From positions 258,627,008 through 258,691,007 of the forward strand of contig NC_092872.1 in NCBI RefSeq assembly GCF_028372415.1: a stretch of DNA of 64,000 nt. Reading direction: 5' to 3'. Made by a program: the position numbers and the translations under genes. Each line of letters starts with the position of its first letter. Positions within the stretch are counted from its first letter, which is position 1. Below are positions 1 through 11,560 of the stretch, in pieces. Under the pieces are notes generated by a model, which searched no databases, was not told the origin of the DNA, and was given only the letters and a program-made list of their open reading frames with translations. This DNA comes from Notamacropus eugenii (lineage: Eukaryota; Chordata; Mammalia; Diprotodontia; Macropodidae).

Positions 1-160
1 GTTCAAATCCAGCCATGAACATTTACTAGATGTGTGACTAGTCATCTAACCTCCCTTTGTTTGCCTCATCTGCAAAATGGGGATGATAATAGCAAACTAC
101 CACATCCAGTGCTTTGCAAATCTTAAAGTAATATACAAATGTTAGCTATTATTATTCTTA
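1..160 (+). repeat. CORE-SINE (THER1/MON1/MIR type), cut by window edge
   Basis: The sequence reads through the usual CORE-SINE landmarks in order: GTTCAAATCC (B box), a 'tgtgtgac' stretch, 'cctcatctgcaaaatgggga', and a 3' end with 'gcaaatcttaaagtaatata' and 'ttagctattattatt'. The 5' head lies outside the window. The exact subfamily is not resolved. Confidence 0.8.
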
Positions 161-644
161 TAAATGAGGAAACTGGGGCTCAGAGACAAGAAACAGCTTT
201 CCCAAAAGGAAAGGGATAGCCAAACGTACAAGTCTTCTGACCCCTTTGCCTTCTGCCTTGGTGCATCTTTCCCAAACAACACAGGAGGGCTGGAGGAAAG
301 AGGATGCTCAGCACTGGGGCAAGGACAATGGCCTCCTTCTCACTCCTGGTCTGGGCTTTTCCCTCTGGATCTCAGACCCCTCTCCTTCTTTCCAGGTCCT
401 CCACCATCCTCTGTGGGCAAGAAGAAATCACAAGCCACCTTAGGATGGTGGTGCTGGGAGAGAAGAAAAAGGAAGGTTCACTGAAAAGAGCAGGCGTGGG
501 AAGTGAGAGCCAGAGAACGTCAGCTGAAACCTGGGCTTGGCTCTTTCACACCTGATCCTCCATTTCATCATCTTGGCTTTAGGTTCTTCATGTATAAAAT
601 GAAGGTGTGTGTATATGACATGGTGATTCTATGAAAGCCCACTG

Positions 645-830
645 AGGCAGCTAGGTGGCAAATGGTGGAGGGAGCACAGGGCTTGAAGTCAAGACCTGAG
701 ATCAAATCCTGCCCCTTACACTTATTAGTAGCTGTGTCCTTGGTTGAGTGACCTTACCTTTCTATGCGTCAGTTGCCTCACTTGTAAAATGGGGGGCTTG
801 GACTCTATGGCTGCCAAGCTCTGAATATCA
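645..830 (+). repeat. tRNA-derived SINE, + strand
   Basis: It starts with GAGGCAGCTAGGTGGC, the head shared by marsupial tRNA-derived SINEs. It continues with a degenerate B box (GATCAAATCC), 'agctgtgt' and 'cctcacttgtaaaatgggg'. It is diverged from the other copies in the window. Confidence 0.75.
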
Positions 831-1196
831 GATTCTGTCACCCCATGAGCCTAGACAAGCCAGGTATCAGAGGGAATATAGCAGGTGCCTAGGTCCTCTG
901 GGGGACTTTTTGCAGTCACTTGTAGGAAGTATGCTGGTTCAACTTCGTCCATCCCATGATGGGAAGAGAGCAAACTAGAAAGCCAGAGAGAAAACCAGAG
1001 AGCGACCATCATGGGAGAGAGACCAGGCAGTAACAAGAGGGGCTATGGTGGTACTACCACGCTCAATTTAATATGTACCAAAGGAAAGAAGCAGTATGTA
1101 ACGGAGGTGAGGTTTCACAGACAATCTTCTGGTTTTTTTATATGGAAATGTTAATGCTGATGATTTTCTAATTCATAATAAATTTGTTAAAGGAAA

Positions 1197-1345
1197 GAGG
1201 TCTGGGCTTCGAACCAGGAGCTTGGGGCCAGAATCCTAGTGCTACTACTAACTAGCTAATAACTTTGGGTACCCAGGTCTCTTCGCTTCTCTGGCCTCAG
1301 TTTCCTCCCCTGTAAAAGGAAGGACTTGGACTAGATGACCTAAAA
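1197..1345 (+). repeat. CORE-SINE (MIR type) fragment
   Basis: The stretch carries 'ctaactagctaataac', 'ctggcctcagtttcctc' and 'ctgtaaaaggaaggacttgg' in MIR order. The 5' and 3' ends are decayed. Between this and the CpG island (about 1350-2150) I see only a short C-rich tract near 1790-1815 and an antisense SINE fragment near 2085-2160. Confidence 0.7.
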
Positions 1346-2159
1346 GGGTCCCTTCAGCACTGCATCCTCCCTCCAGCTTCTTAATCCTAGAAGGATTTTC
1401 ATATCTTAGATAAAGATCTGGCAATCCAAAGGCAGGATCTGACAGTAGGTGGTTTTCTGGGCCCAGAATAGCAGAAGTGGGCCACCCAGTTGGAGCCCTG
1501 GCTCCACAGAAACCTCATTCTACAATATCCTGATCATCTGGCCTCTTCATGACCCTCGCCAAGAAGAACCCACTGCCTCTAGAGACGGACCAGTTCACTT
1601 AAATCCAGTTCTCGGAGTTCCAAAGTCTTTCCTGACACCAAAACCAAATTGCCTTTCTGCCCCTCCCCCACACCACCCCAATGCTCCCAGGCCTGCCTTC
1701 GAGGGTCAAGCAGGACAAGGCCAATCTCTCTTCCAGAGGAGAGCCTTTGCAGTGACTCAAGGGTGCTCTCCAATCTACTCTCCCCGACCCCCCCCCACCC
1801 CCTCACCCCCACCAAGTCTTCTGAAAGCTTGACTCCCCCACTTTCCTTCAATGGATGGTAATACTGCAAAACGAAAACCAGGGAAAATGCAGAAATAATG
1901 GGAACATGGGATTTAAGGCTGAAAGAAACCCCAGAGGCCAAGATTCACCACTTCATTCCACAGAAGAAGGAAATGCAGTCCAAAGGAAAGAGAGTTTTAT
2001 TCAGTCACACAGATGGCCAAATTTCATAGTAGAGAGCCAGCCCCGCATCCCCACCCCGGTCCACATCCAGGGAAGGCGTTTCACTATGGTAAAATGGGGA
2101 AACTGAGGCTGGGAGGAAATAGAAGCTGACTAGTCCACAGTCACCCAGGTGGCAGAGCA

Positions 2160-3150
2160 GGGAAGGCACTCTTTTCACTCGTCCTTTTCCGAGGCGCCCC
2201 AGGGGACCCCCGCCTGGGAGGGGCTGGGGGTAGGAGTTAGGGGGAGGGGCGCAGAGAGATTGCACTCTGAGTTCCCTACCTGCCTCTCGGCGGCCCCGGG
2301 GCACATGGGCTCGGGTCCGCAGCACGCAGCAACTCGGAGGGACAGATGGCTAGAAGGCTGGATGGCCGGCCGGCCGAACCGTGGGACGCACGGGCGAGAT
2401 CTCGCTGCCGAGCACGGAGTTAGCAGCGGCTGCTCGGTCCGAGCGACCCTCTCACGCTGCCCGCCCCTGCCCACTTCCCGAGGCCCTCCATGGGCGGCGG
2501 CAAGCGGGCCGGAGCTGCCCCGCGTGCGGGGACCAAGCGAGCCTGCGGAGCGCAGAGGAGCGGAGCGGAGGGCGCCGAGGGCAGCGGAGCGGACGCAGAG
2601 CAGCGCACGGCCGAGCGAGAGCACGCCGCCTGTGGGCTCCGCTCCCCGCAGCCCGCTCGGCGCCTCGGCTCGGCTCCTCGGCTCGGCTCCTCGGCTCGGC
2701 TCCTCGGCTCGGCGCCTCGGCTCGGCTCTGGTCTCTGCCCGAGCTGGCAGAGGGGCCGATCTACGGAGCGCGGGCTGCGCGCAGACAGACACAGGCGGGC
2801 AGAGGCTGGAGCAGACGGGCGGGCGGGGGACTCTCGCTACCGCCTCTGGCCTCGTCTGCCAATCACACCCTCCTGCCCGCCCGGGGAATCCTGGCAACCG
2901 GGAGCGGAGGGAGGGGTCAGTCCCCGGGCACCTCCGGCGCGCTCCGAGGGGAAAGGGAGAGGAGGAGTAAAGGCGATGGGGAGCCTGGCTGTGCTGGGGA
3001 GGGGGCGGGGGCAGCGCCCAAGAGGGGGCGTCTCTACCCACTCCCCGCCCCCTGAACTGATTGCCCGCCCCACCTCTTCTGGGCCCGGAGGCTGGCTCGG
3101 CCTTGGGGGAGTAGCCTTCCTGCCCCCCTCCCCGTTCTGGTCTGTCTGAA
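2160..3150. promoter_or_regulatory. CpG island, candidate PALD1 promoter (leftward)
   Basis: About 1 kb is strongly GC-rich with dense CpG, unlike the CpG-poor DNA on both sides. It contains GGGCGG-type GC boxes, for example around 2818-2826 and 3000-3010. Long open frames overlap on both strands, as expected of GC-rich sequence with few stops; none resembles a known protein, so I do not call a gene. In mammals the gene beyond the 5' end of NODAL is PALD1, divergently transcribed with a non-coding first exon, and the distance here (about 28 kb) fits. The PALD1 assignment is synteny inference only. Confidence 0.5.
2657..2732. repeat. GC-rich minisatellite in CpG island
   Basis: A unit of about 14 bp (CTCGGCTCGGCTC plus C or G) is repeated four to five times with little divergence inside the CpG island. 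Such arrays vary in copy number and can form secondary structure; no function is evident. Confidence 0.85.
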
Positions 3151-3748
3151 GAGAAGGCTGCGCCGCTTTCTCTGGTCCTGTCCCCTCGAGGAGGGGAGAG
3201 AAGGAAAAAAGACGGGTGAAGGAAGGAATGGAGGAGAGGGAATGGGGAGATGCCATGGGACGTTGTGGGGAGGAGAGGAGGAGAGAGCTGAAGGTAGCCA
3301 AGGGGAGAGGGAGGAGGACGAGGACAAGTTTTTGGTGAGGCCTGTTACTTGGTGTGGAGTTTGGTTTTGATTTTTTGGGTTTGTTTGGTTGGGTTTTTTT
3401 TTAAGATTGCCCAGGGAAAAGTGAGCCTTTTTAAACGCCCCCCTCCCCCCAACTCTGCTAGCTCTGGAATCTGCCCAAGTCACCAGACTCTGAAGCTAGC
3501 CTGCTCAGAAGACCAGCAGGCAGAAGGGAAAACTCTCAGCACCAGGAGGGGCCGTGCCCCGCCCCCCCAGCCATCCCAGGCAGAAACGTGTTTGGCCCAA
3601 ATGGGCTCCCCGGGGAAAAGGCAGACCTCGGTCCAGCCCAGTTCTGTCCTCCAACTTCTTTTCTGGAAAACCAGTTCGAATCCCCACCAACTGGACTCAG
3701 AAGAGAATCCGGCCCCAGCCACACACATACATACACCCCTCCACATCC

Positions 3749-3750
3749 TC

Positions 3751-3822
<72 letters not shown>
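3749..3822. repeat. (CT)n(CA)n compound microsatellite
   Basis: A CT dinucleotide tract runs directly into a CA tract of about 40 bp, together about 74 bp. Confidence 0.95.
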
Positions 3823-3823
<1 letters not shown>

Positions 3824-4104
3824 CCCCCACCATCACCACCACCCCAGGCAGTTGAGACCCCAGCTGACCACAAGAATAGTGTATGTGGGGAACCCTAATT
3901 ATATGAACTAAGGACTATCCAGAAAAGAAATCTTTTCTTAAAGATAATGGAGGGAGAGAGGCATATTTGGCCTCACTTTTCTTATCTGTAAAATAGGGAG
4001 AGAGGGTGAAAACAAGCATTTATTAAGCATCTGCTAAATACTAGACATCTCTGTTCAGTGAATTACCAATATTACCATATTTGACTGAAATGGGGATAAT
4101 ATTT

Positions 4105-4275
4105 GCCCTACTAGAAAGAGCCGGTGAATGTGGATGCAGAAAACCAGGGTTCAAATCCCAGCTCTCCTACTTGTTAACTACATGCCACTGAACAAGCCAC
4201 TTTCCCTCCCTTTGCCTCAGTTTCCCCTGTAGAAGAAAGGAGCTGAACTAGACAGTCTTGAAAATCCCTTCCAGC
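4105..4275 (+). repeat. CORE-SINE (MIR type)
   Basis: It carries GTTCAAATCCC, 'gctctcctacttgttaac', 'tgcctcagtttcccctgta' and a 3' 'gaactagacagtcttgaaaa' in CORE-SINE order. Confidence 0.75.
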
Positions 4276-4322
4276 TCAGAACCTATCACTCTCCATCAGT
4301 GTTGGTGGGAAAAGCCCTGTAG

Positions 4323-4523
4323 CAGAGATGGGGAACCTGCAGCCTTCAGGCCACATGTGGCCTTCCAGGACCTCAGGTGCAGCGTTTTCACTGAGTCCAA
4401 GTTTTACAGAACAAAGGCTTTTACTAAGGGGATTTGTTCTCTCAAGTTTGGATTCAGTCAAAGGGCTGCACTTGAGGGCCTAGAAGGCCACGAGGCCTCG
4501 AGGCTGCAGGTTCCCCACCCCTA
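4323..4523. mobile_element. hAT-type MITE, about 200 bp
   Basis: The ends are inverted repeats: ATGGGGAACCTGCAGCCT at the left and AGGCTGCAGGTTCCCCA at the right. Internally, 'gtccaagttttacagaacaa' and 'ggatttgttctctcaagttt' form a second inverted match, so much of the element is a hairpin. The CAG...-start and internal palindrome fit short non-autonomous hAT elements common in marsupials. The flanking 8-mers CCCTGTAG and TCCTAGAG could be a decayed target duplication. A fragment of the same family lies at 35641-35739. Confidence 0.75.
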
Positions 4524-4684
4524 TCCTAGAGAAATGCAACTTTCTCCCTCTTGAAATTAGTTTGTGTTATTTTTTAATTTATCTGTCTCTGTTACTTCCT
4601 CCAAGAGAATATAAACTCCTTGAGAGCTGGGACTTTTTTTTTTGTATTGTTGGCATTCAGCACCATTCCTGGCACAAAGGGAAC

Positions 4685-5140
4685 ACTTTATAAAAGTTCA
4701 TGGAGCAGCCAAGAATTGGAAACAAAGTTGATGGCCATTGATTAGAAATGGCTGAATAAATTGTAATCTGTGGAGGTGATGGATTCCTGTGCAGGATGAC
4801 TAGGATGAATTCAAAGAAATATAGGAAGTCATATATGAGCTGATAAGATTGAAGTAAATACAAGGAGAAAACCAATATACTCCAAACCTTGGGAAGGAAA
4901 AAACTGAAAACTCAGTGCTGTATGTTTATAATGCTCAAGCTTGTCAGAAAGGAAGCAGTATGAGAAACATCTCTCACACACACACACACACACGATTCTT
5001 TGCAGAGGTGAGAGAATGTGAGGCTGGAACACTGCACATAATGTCGAAGTTGGTTCATGCATTGGTTAGTTTTGCTTTTTTCCTTTTTTATACTTTGTAA
5101 TTAAGGATGGCTTAGAGAAAGTGAAGGTACATAGCAGGGG
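4685..5140 (+). mobile_element. L1 3' end fragment
   Basis: The text 'aagaattggaaacaaagttg', 'attagaaatggctgaataaa' and a 3' region with 'tgttggttagttttgc'-like T-rich tail follows the order of the marsupial L1 ORF2 terminus and 3'UTR. Reading frames are lost. A short (CA)n lies at 4977-4994. Confidence 0.65.
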
Positions 5141-5539
5141 ATGGGGATATAGGTGAAAAAAATGGAAAATTATTTTTAATTTCAAAGAAAGAAATCGGAG
5201 CTCCTCTACCACTCATTTCCCTGGGCATACAGGAAATCCCTCAGCCCCAGAGGACCGAGAGAGCCAATGACAAAGAAAAGACATTCCTTCCATTCCAGAG
5301 TTGGGGAGGGGGCAGCTGGCCCAACCCCCTCTGGCCAAGCATAGTCAGCCAAGAGCCAATGGGAACCTCCCCAGAGGAGAGGGCTACAGTCGGGGCCAGG
5401 GAACTTCCTCCATCTGTCTGCCTGCTCCAAATCAGACTAGGGTCAAAAATACATGTGGGGGCAATAGGGAGCCCCATTTTTCATCCAGTCTGCAGTCTCT
5501 TCCCCTTTAGCACACACTGCACACACCTGAGCCCGGGTC

Positions 5540-5770
5540 AGTGGGCCTAGATTCAAATCCAAACTCAGCTCCTTATTAGCCGAGTGACCCTAGGCAAGTC
5601 ATCTTCTCTCTCTAGACCTCAGAGAAATGTTGGGGATGGACCAGATTATCTTAATTCTAAAAGATATGAATCAAGATCCTGTGGTTCAATAAACATGTAT
5701 TAGGTACCTACCAGGCCTGTACTAGGCCTTAGGGAAACAGAGGGGGGAAAATGTGCCATCATATAGACAT
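5540..5770 (+). repeat. CORE-SINE followed by ancient interspersed repeat
   Basis: 5548-5680 carries 'gattcaaatccaaactcagc' and 'gtgaccctaggcaagtcatc'. It is followed by 'caataaacatgtattaggta' and a decayed 'gtgccaggcactgtgctaag' type block, a motif that recurs near 6290-6420, 8575-8660, 9615-9720, 21815-21900, 23095-23165, 25145-25260, 28915-29010, 32635-32720 and 55690-55800. Confidence 0.65.
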
Positions 5771-6284
5771 ACCCTTACACCATCAGGAATGTGTGCACAG
5801 TAGGTGCCCACATGTGTGTACATACATGGGGCATAGTTGCATATTTTCATGTGTGCACATCACATAATATGATTTGTACACATTTGCATACATGTGCATG
5901 CATAGATCATGTATGCATATTTGTTCACACTTACACACACACCAATTCATTCTTCTGCTTGTCTCTTTTTCCTGCCGTTTGATCTACAATAGAAATGGTT
6001 TGGTTTTCGATCACTGACTCACTTCCTGTGCTTGTCCAGCCATTCACAGGAAACAGCTTCTCCCCTTGACCTACTCCCAGCTCTGCGTCTCTTCCCTTCC
6101 CTCTCCCAGCATGGGGCCAGTTCTGACACACTGTCTTTTAGGAAACACGTGAACAACTGCAAGCATGTCCATAGGAGGAAAACCAGGGCAGTCAGATGCT
6201 GTGACTCCCCAAGTTTGTGCTCTCCACGGAGGGGGAGATTTCAGATCTTTGGGGAGAGACAGGACACCAGAGGAATGATCAAAG

Positions 6285-6425
6285 GCCATCATTCATTCAT
6301 TCAATAAACATTTTATTAAGTGCCTGCTTACTGTGTGCCAGGCACTCTGCTAAGAGCTGGTGATACCAAAAGAGGCCAAAAAACAGTCTCTGCCAAGGAC
6401 CTTACAATCTGACCATGGACATAGT
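6285..6425 (+). repeat. Ancient interspersed repeat ('gtgccaggcactctgctaag' class)
   Basis: Contains ATTCATTCAATAAACATTTT, 'taagtgcctgcttactgtgt' and 'gtgccaggcactctgctaag', then a 'ccttacaatctgac' end. The same block recurs many times in the window. I do not assign a formal family. Confidence 0.65.
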
Positions 6426-6996
6426 GACCTCAACTGTCCATCTTTCTGTCCAAGAGCAACCCTGAAATGCCCAGCAGACACCCACACACTCTCTCAAGTG
6501 GTTCCCTCACCTTCAAGCTTTGAGATCATTCTGGAGTCCTGGGACATCCAGGGATCTTCTCCAAGCACCTTTACGCAAGGCCTTAGGCAGCTCCAGTTTC
6601 TGCTATGTGCAAAGACCTTGCCCTGAGAGCAGGATGAACTGAGAGGAATTTGCTCCTGCCCTCAGGGAGATAAGAGAAATACAATGGCACCTGGGCGCAC
6701 ACATCACTAAATTCAGTCTAGGGCAAACAGGATAAAATGCTAGAGAAGAAGGGCAGAACTGTGGCCATCCCCAGAAGGGAGAGCTCATGCCAGGGAAGGA
6801 GGGCTGCAATCTAAGGTCTCCCTGAAGAGGCAGCATTTGAAGGCATTGAGGCCCTCCAAAATAGGGAGGATACAGCCAAAGCAGCCAGACTAGGGTAGGG
6901 GCTTTGTTGTCAGAAGAACTGAGTTCAAGTCCAAGCTCTGGACAAATCACTGCACCTTTCCAAGTCTCAGTTTCTCCTTCTGTAAAACAGGAACTG

Positions 6997-7192
6997 AAGC
7001 AAAGGTTCTTAAATTGAGACCCAGAAACATGTTTTTAAAAGCATTTTGGCAATTATATCATACTCTAATTTGTTTTCTGTGTAATCCTATGTATTTTATT
7101 CTGTACGTTTAAAAACACAATGGATATGTAGGTTCCCCAGACTGCCCAAGGGGTCCATGACACACAGAAAACTTAAGGAGCCCTGGACCACA
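6997..7192. mobile_element. Probable hAT-type MITE with 'ggttcttaa' end
   Basis: The left end GGTTCTTAAATTGAGACCC and the right end with 'ggggtccatgacac' and 'aacttaaggagccct' form imperfect inverted repeats around an AT-rich core. This arrangement is typical of short non-autonomous hAT elements in mammals. Similar decayed elements lie near 23345-23515 and 30065-30285. Confidence 0.5.
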
Positions 7193-7379
7193 TGGTCTCT
7201 AAAGGTTCTCTTATGCCAAAAATCAGTGAGGTCTCATCAGCACAAAGGAAAAAAAGCAGCATGGACTTGTCCCATGGACGTTGTTAACAAAAAGGCACCA
7301 AAATATTTGCACTTTTAGGGTAGCAGAGAAGTGAAAACAAAGGAGATCCCTGTCGACAGGGCATCGTTAAAAGAGCTGG

Positions 7380-7855
7380 TGCAGATGAATGGGCAGAGTA
7401 ATAATATTTACTATCCTCCTATAAGAAATGAAGAGTGAGGTGAATGCAGAAAAGCATCCACAGGAAGACATAGACTGGAGGAAGCAGAGCCAGGAAACCC
7501 CTGGTGACTGCTTATCATGTTGATCATGTTTATGTTAATAACAACAATGGAAAGGAAAACAACTGAAAGTAAATGCTACAAAGTTACAAAGATCAGGCTT
7601 CAATTTAGAGGAAACACTAGAGAAGACAACCGTGCAGGCTGGAGGTCTGAGCTGGGGAGGCAGAGACGGTGAAACTCCGTCTACAGTCAGATGTCAATGC
7701 TTGGGTTGGTTTTGCTGATTTTTTCCTTTTTTTCTTTCTTCTTTAAAGTTAATTCTTTGTTATAAGGGAGGGCTTTCTGACATGGGAGGGGGGGATACAG
7801 GGGGACGTTTATTGACATAAAAAAAATAAAAATGTATTTTGAAAAAGTAAATAAA
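7380..7855 (+). mobile_element. L1 3' fragment, decayed
   Basis: Contains 'ggaggaagcagagccaggaa', 'caacaatggaaaggaaaaca' and a T-rich segment followed by a purine-rich 3' end and A-rich tail, in the order of older marsupial L1 3' ends. Confidence 0.55.
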
Positions 7856-8339
7856 TAGTGCTTGGCACATAGTAACCCCTTCATAAATGTTTGTTGGTTG
7901 ATTAATCTGTGTAATTTGGTGAGGGGCAGGAAGTTTAGGGGAAGATCAGAAGAGGCACAGCTGGAATTTCTGGGGCTTCATGCCCTAAGTCCAGCTCGAA
8001 GTCACCCTCTCCCAGGACTCCTTCAAAGGACTGTCCCTAGGGAGGAAACCTGGAGGCTGATGATATCACTTGTCCCACCCCACTGCCCTTAGGGACCCTG
8101 TGGCCCTCCTCCCCCAACCAAAGAATCTAGGCAGAGTGCATAGGTCCCAGGACACCCCTAGAGAAGACAAAAAGGGATGTCATTGTAGCCTGGGACAGAC
8201 CCAATAGGAGCAGTCTAGGAGGCCAAAGATTCCTTCAGGCTGGCAGGGGATGAATTCCTAGAGGGAAGTCAGTGTCTCCTGTAAGCCCAATCTGAAAAGC
8301 AGAAGTGTCTTGGCCCCCAGGGTTGAATCCTAGGCTGAG

Positions 8340-8830
8340 AGTGAGTGCCCTTAGAGATCATCCCATCCAACGTCCTCATGTCACAAAGGAGGAAACTGAG
8401 ACCCAGACAGAGGAATCACACCACCCCTAAGCAGAAATCACCCAACCCCTAAGCAGCCAAATTCGGAAAGGAGCCTAGACCTTCTGATTTCTGGACCAGT
8501 TCTGGGCTGTCTTACCGTATGGTCTCGGACAAGGTGATTCACCTCTTTGGGTCTCATCCGAAAAACACCTTGTCAGTCAATTCTGTAAGCATTGATAAAG
8601 CACCAACTATGTGTCAGGCACTATACTAGGTGCTGTGGATAAAAAAAAAAAAAGTCCAAGGACAATCTCTGCCCTCCAGCTCATGACCTCATTATGGAAA
8701 CACAATACAAAACGCTATGCTACGTACAAAACAAGCCATAGACCGGAGAAACTGAAGATAATCAACAGGGAGAAGGTATTCAGGGGGGTTGAAGAAAGCT
8801 GCTCAGAGAGGATGGGATTTTAGCTGGCTC
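8340..8830. repeat. CORE-SINE fragments and ancient repeat
   Basis: 8340-8480 is an antisense-type CORE-SINE (CACAAAGGAGGAAACTGAG). 8485-8565 is another fragment. 8575-8830 holds 'gcaccaactatgtgtcaggc', an A-run at 8640-8653, and the 3' block with 'gatgggattttagctggctc'. Confidence 0.6.
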
Positions 8831-9144
8831 TTGAAAGAAGCCAGATAGTTGGACTATGAATCTGTGAGGTGCCTTCCATCTCTGACACTAGATGATTCTG
8901 AGAGTAAAAGGACCACACAGCCACAGACTCTGTCACATCTGGCTGGAGGCAGATGAGATCTCCTTTCAGAATCCACAGTGGGGGCTTTTTAAAAGTCTGG
9001 GGGAGGGTGGAGGAGAAATCTTTGCCACCCTGCCATCAAATTCTAGAATCTCAAAGCTGCAAAGGGCCTCAGAGGCTTCCTCCCCGCCTACCCCTCGTCC
9101 CCGCCACCCCCAGCAGAAATCCCCTCTACAGTATAGCTTGAAAG

Positions 9145-9500
9145 GCAGCTAGGTGGCCCAACGGTTACAGTGACGGGTCAGGAAATAGAAGACTAGAGTT
9201 CAAATGCATCCTCAGATACTTACTAGCTATGTGACAACCCTGTTTGCCTCAGTTTCCTCATCTGTAAAATGAACTGGAGAAGGAAATGGCAAACCATCCT
9301 ATTTAGTCTCATCATAGGATCATAGCTTTAAAACCGGGAAAGATCACAGAGGTCATCAGCTTCAACCCCCTCCTCATTTTATAGATGAGTAACCTGAGGC
9401 TGAAGAAGATTGAGTGACTTTCCCAAGAGTCACATAGCTAGTAAATGAATCAAAATTCAAATTTGGATGTTCCAGACTTCTATTCACCGCGCCACCTCGT
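9145..9500. repeat. tRNA-derived SINE (+) followed by CORE-SINE (-)
   Basis: 9146-9300 begins AGGCAGCTAGGTGGCCC and carries GTTCAAATGC and 'tgcctcagtttcctcatctg', with a 3' 'actggagaaggaaatggcaa'. 9310-9500 has 'gatcatagctttaaaaccgg', 'cattttatagatgagtaacc' and 'agtcacatagctagtaaatg', the antisense order of a MIR-like SINE. Confidence 0.75.
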
Positions 9501-9737
9501 GGTCTCTCCTGGAGAATTCTCAAGAACAAGGAACTTTCTAACTCCTGAGAGATTTTTCCCTTTGGGGAACAGCTCTGATTGTTAGCTCAGCCTGTCCCAT
9601 ATTGAGCTCAAATCAATCAACAAACATCTATTCATCAGCTACTGATGCCAGGCACTGAGTTAGACACTGGGAATACTAAAGCAGAAATTAAAATTCTTGC
9701 TCCCAAATAGTTTACATTCTATAGGTAGAGACAGCAC

Positions 9738-9742
9738 GTGTG

Positions 9743-9773
<31 letters not shown>

Positions 9774-9775
9774 AA
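9738..9775. repeat. (TATG)n microsatellite
   Basis: A TATG/TGTA tetranucleotide run of about 35 bp at the 3' end of an ancient repeat. Confidence 0.9.
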
Positions 9776-10639
9776 ATAAGAATAAAATAATTAAAATAAC
9801 TAAAAACTATTTCTTTTGTTAAGCTAAATAAAGGGAATCTGGTTCCCTGAATCTTCCCGCTGTTGCTTCTTGCTATACCCACTGAAACAATGCTTCACAT
9901 TGTTGAAGACAAATACCCTGCTCCAAAGTTTCTTGGCTCTGAAATCTCCAGGGATTAAAGCAGAACTAGACGCTCATTCTCCCTAGAGAAGAGATTTGAC
10001 CATCCCCAGGCATCATTGAGAAGAGTAAGAGATGGTCGGACTTCAGAAGACAAGATCTGGCTGGACCACATCACCTATCTTCAGGTACTTGAGAGGCTTG
10101 GGCAGCTTAGCCCCAGAGGCTAGAACCAGAAACAATGAGTGAGAGTTGTAAGAAGGTAGATTTTGTTCCATCTGAAAGAAAAAATTCCCAAGACCTGTCT
10201 AAAAGCAGAATGGGGTACTTCTGGGGGTCTGAGTTTGCTGCCACCAGAGGCCCTTTGGACATCACAGGATAACCACAAGCCCAGAAGTTGTGACAAGGAT
10301 TCATAGACAACTGGGAGTTGGACAGGCTGGTCTCTGAGGTCCCTTTCAACCTTGAGATTCCAGAGGGGCTTGAAAGAATCAGAAAAAGTCCCTTCTTTCA
10401 CTCCCCTGTCTCTCCCACCTCCCATACCTCAGTAACTTTTCCCCTCTTACTTCACACACAGCTGACATTTCCCACACTAGAAACCTGTGAATGCCTCCTG
10501 CAGCTACCCTCTCACTCATCTCACAGATAGAGCAGTCAACTCCATGAGGCCCTCCCCAGCCCCCTAGCTCACTTCACACAGAATTCCCATGGGCAGTGAA
10601 ATGGGAAACCAGACTTGGAGAGGGACAGACCTGTGTTGC

Positions 10640-10742
10640 AAGGGGGGGGGGGGGGAGCTGGGAATTAAAGGAGAGGGAGAGACAGAGACAGAGAGACAGA
10701 GAAAGGAAGAGAAGAGAAGACCTAGTCTGGACACAGAGAAAG
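10640..10742. repeat. Poly-G and GA-rich tract
   Basis: A run of about 16 G (10641-10657) precedes an almost purely purine stretch of GAGA/GACAGA repeats. Such tracts are low-complexity and prone to triplex or quadruplex formation; no gene is seen around them. Confidence 0.85.
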
Positions 10743-10929
10743 GTAAAAATGGAGCTGCTTGTGAACTCTGTGACCCATGGAGGATCATTTTTAAGATCCA
10801 TCTCTGTCAGTGCCCCTCCTGGAGACAGTGTAATAAATTTTTTAAAAGTCTCATGTTTGTGGGGCTTTCTGGTTTACAAAATGTTTTCCTCAACTACCCC
10901 TCAGAGATAAGGGTCAAGTATATATTATT

Positions 10930-11060
10930 ATTGGCCCGTTTTTCTAGAGGAGGAAACTGAGCCTCTGAAAGATTACAGGACTGGTTCCAGGTCACTAATG
11001 TCTGAGGGGAGATTCAGATTCAGGTTCATATCCCATGACTAGGAGTTTAGTCACTATACC
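10930..11060 (-). repeat. CORE-SINE fragment, antisense
   Basis: Contains 'tagaggaggaaactgagcct', 'ggttccaggtcactaatgtc' and 'gattcagattcaggttcata', the reverse-strand order of MIR-type SINEs. Confidence 0.65.
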
Positions 11061-11560
11061 AGGTTGTTATAGAGTGGAAAGAACAAGGTTGGGTGTCCAT
11101 CGATCAGGAATGGGTGCCAGACTATGAAGGTGAGTATCATGGAATATTGTTGCGCAGGAAGAAATGATGACGAGGAGGAATTCACAGAAACATGGGAAAA
11201 GTTCAGTGGCCTGATGGAGAGCAAGGGCAGAGAAGCAGGAGAACGACAAAGGGATAGTCGCTGAAAGGAAGCCTCCATGGATATCTCCAAGAGCAGACAG
11301 TGATGACTGTCCTGCCTCCTCTCCACAAAGAGCTGAAAGCCTGGAGCCTTGTGCAGACCTGCTCAAACCCTCTCAATGGCTCATCAATGATTTTGGCTAG
11401 GTTGTTTTCTATTACAGGAGCCCAGTTCCAGGGCATAAAGGGATAATTATGTGGGGTGTGGAAAGGGATGGTAAAGTAATGTCTAAAAGTGACAATGATA
11501 TAAAAGTAAAAGATGCTAATAAAACTTAGACTTGGGGAAGGAGGGAATTAAACAAGAAGA
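11060..11560 (+). mobile_element. L1 3' end fragment
   Basis: The order 'gggtgtccatcgatcaggaa', 'atcatggaatattgttgcgc', 'aggaagaaatgatgacgagg' and 'catgggaaaagttcagtggc' matches the ORF2 terminus and 3'UTR of marsupial L1. Frames are broken. Confidence 0.65.

Noticed and set aside
2149-3149. Long overlapping open frames in several frames of both strands (up to about 288 codons)
   Set aside because: They coincide with the GC-rich CpG island, where stops are rare. The translations are low-complexity (R, A, P, S, G) with no recognisable domain.
8970-8977. FoxH1 octamer AATCCACA far upstream of NODAL
   Set aside because: A single isolated octamer 22 kb from the promoter is expected by chance.
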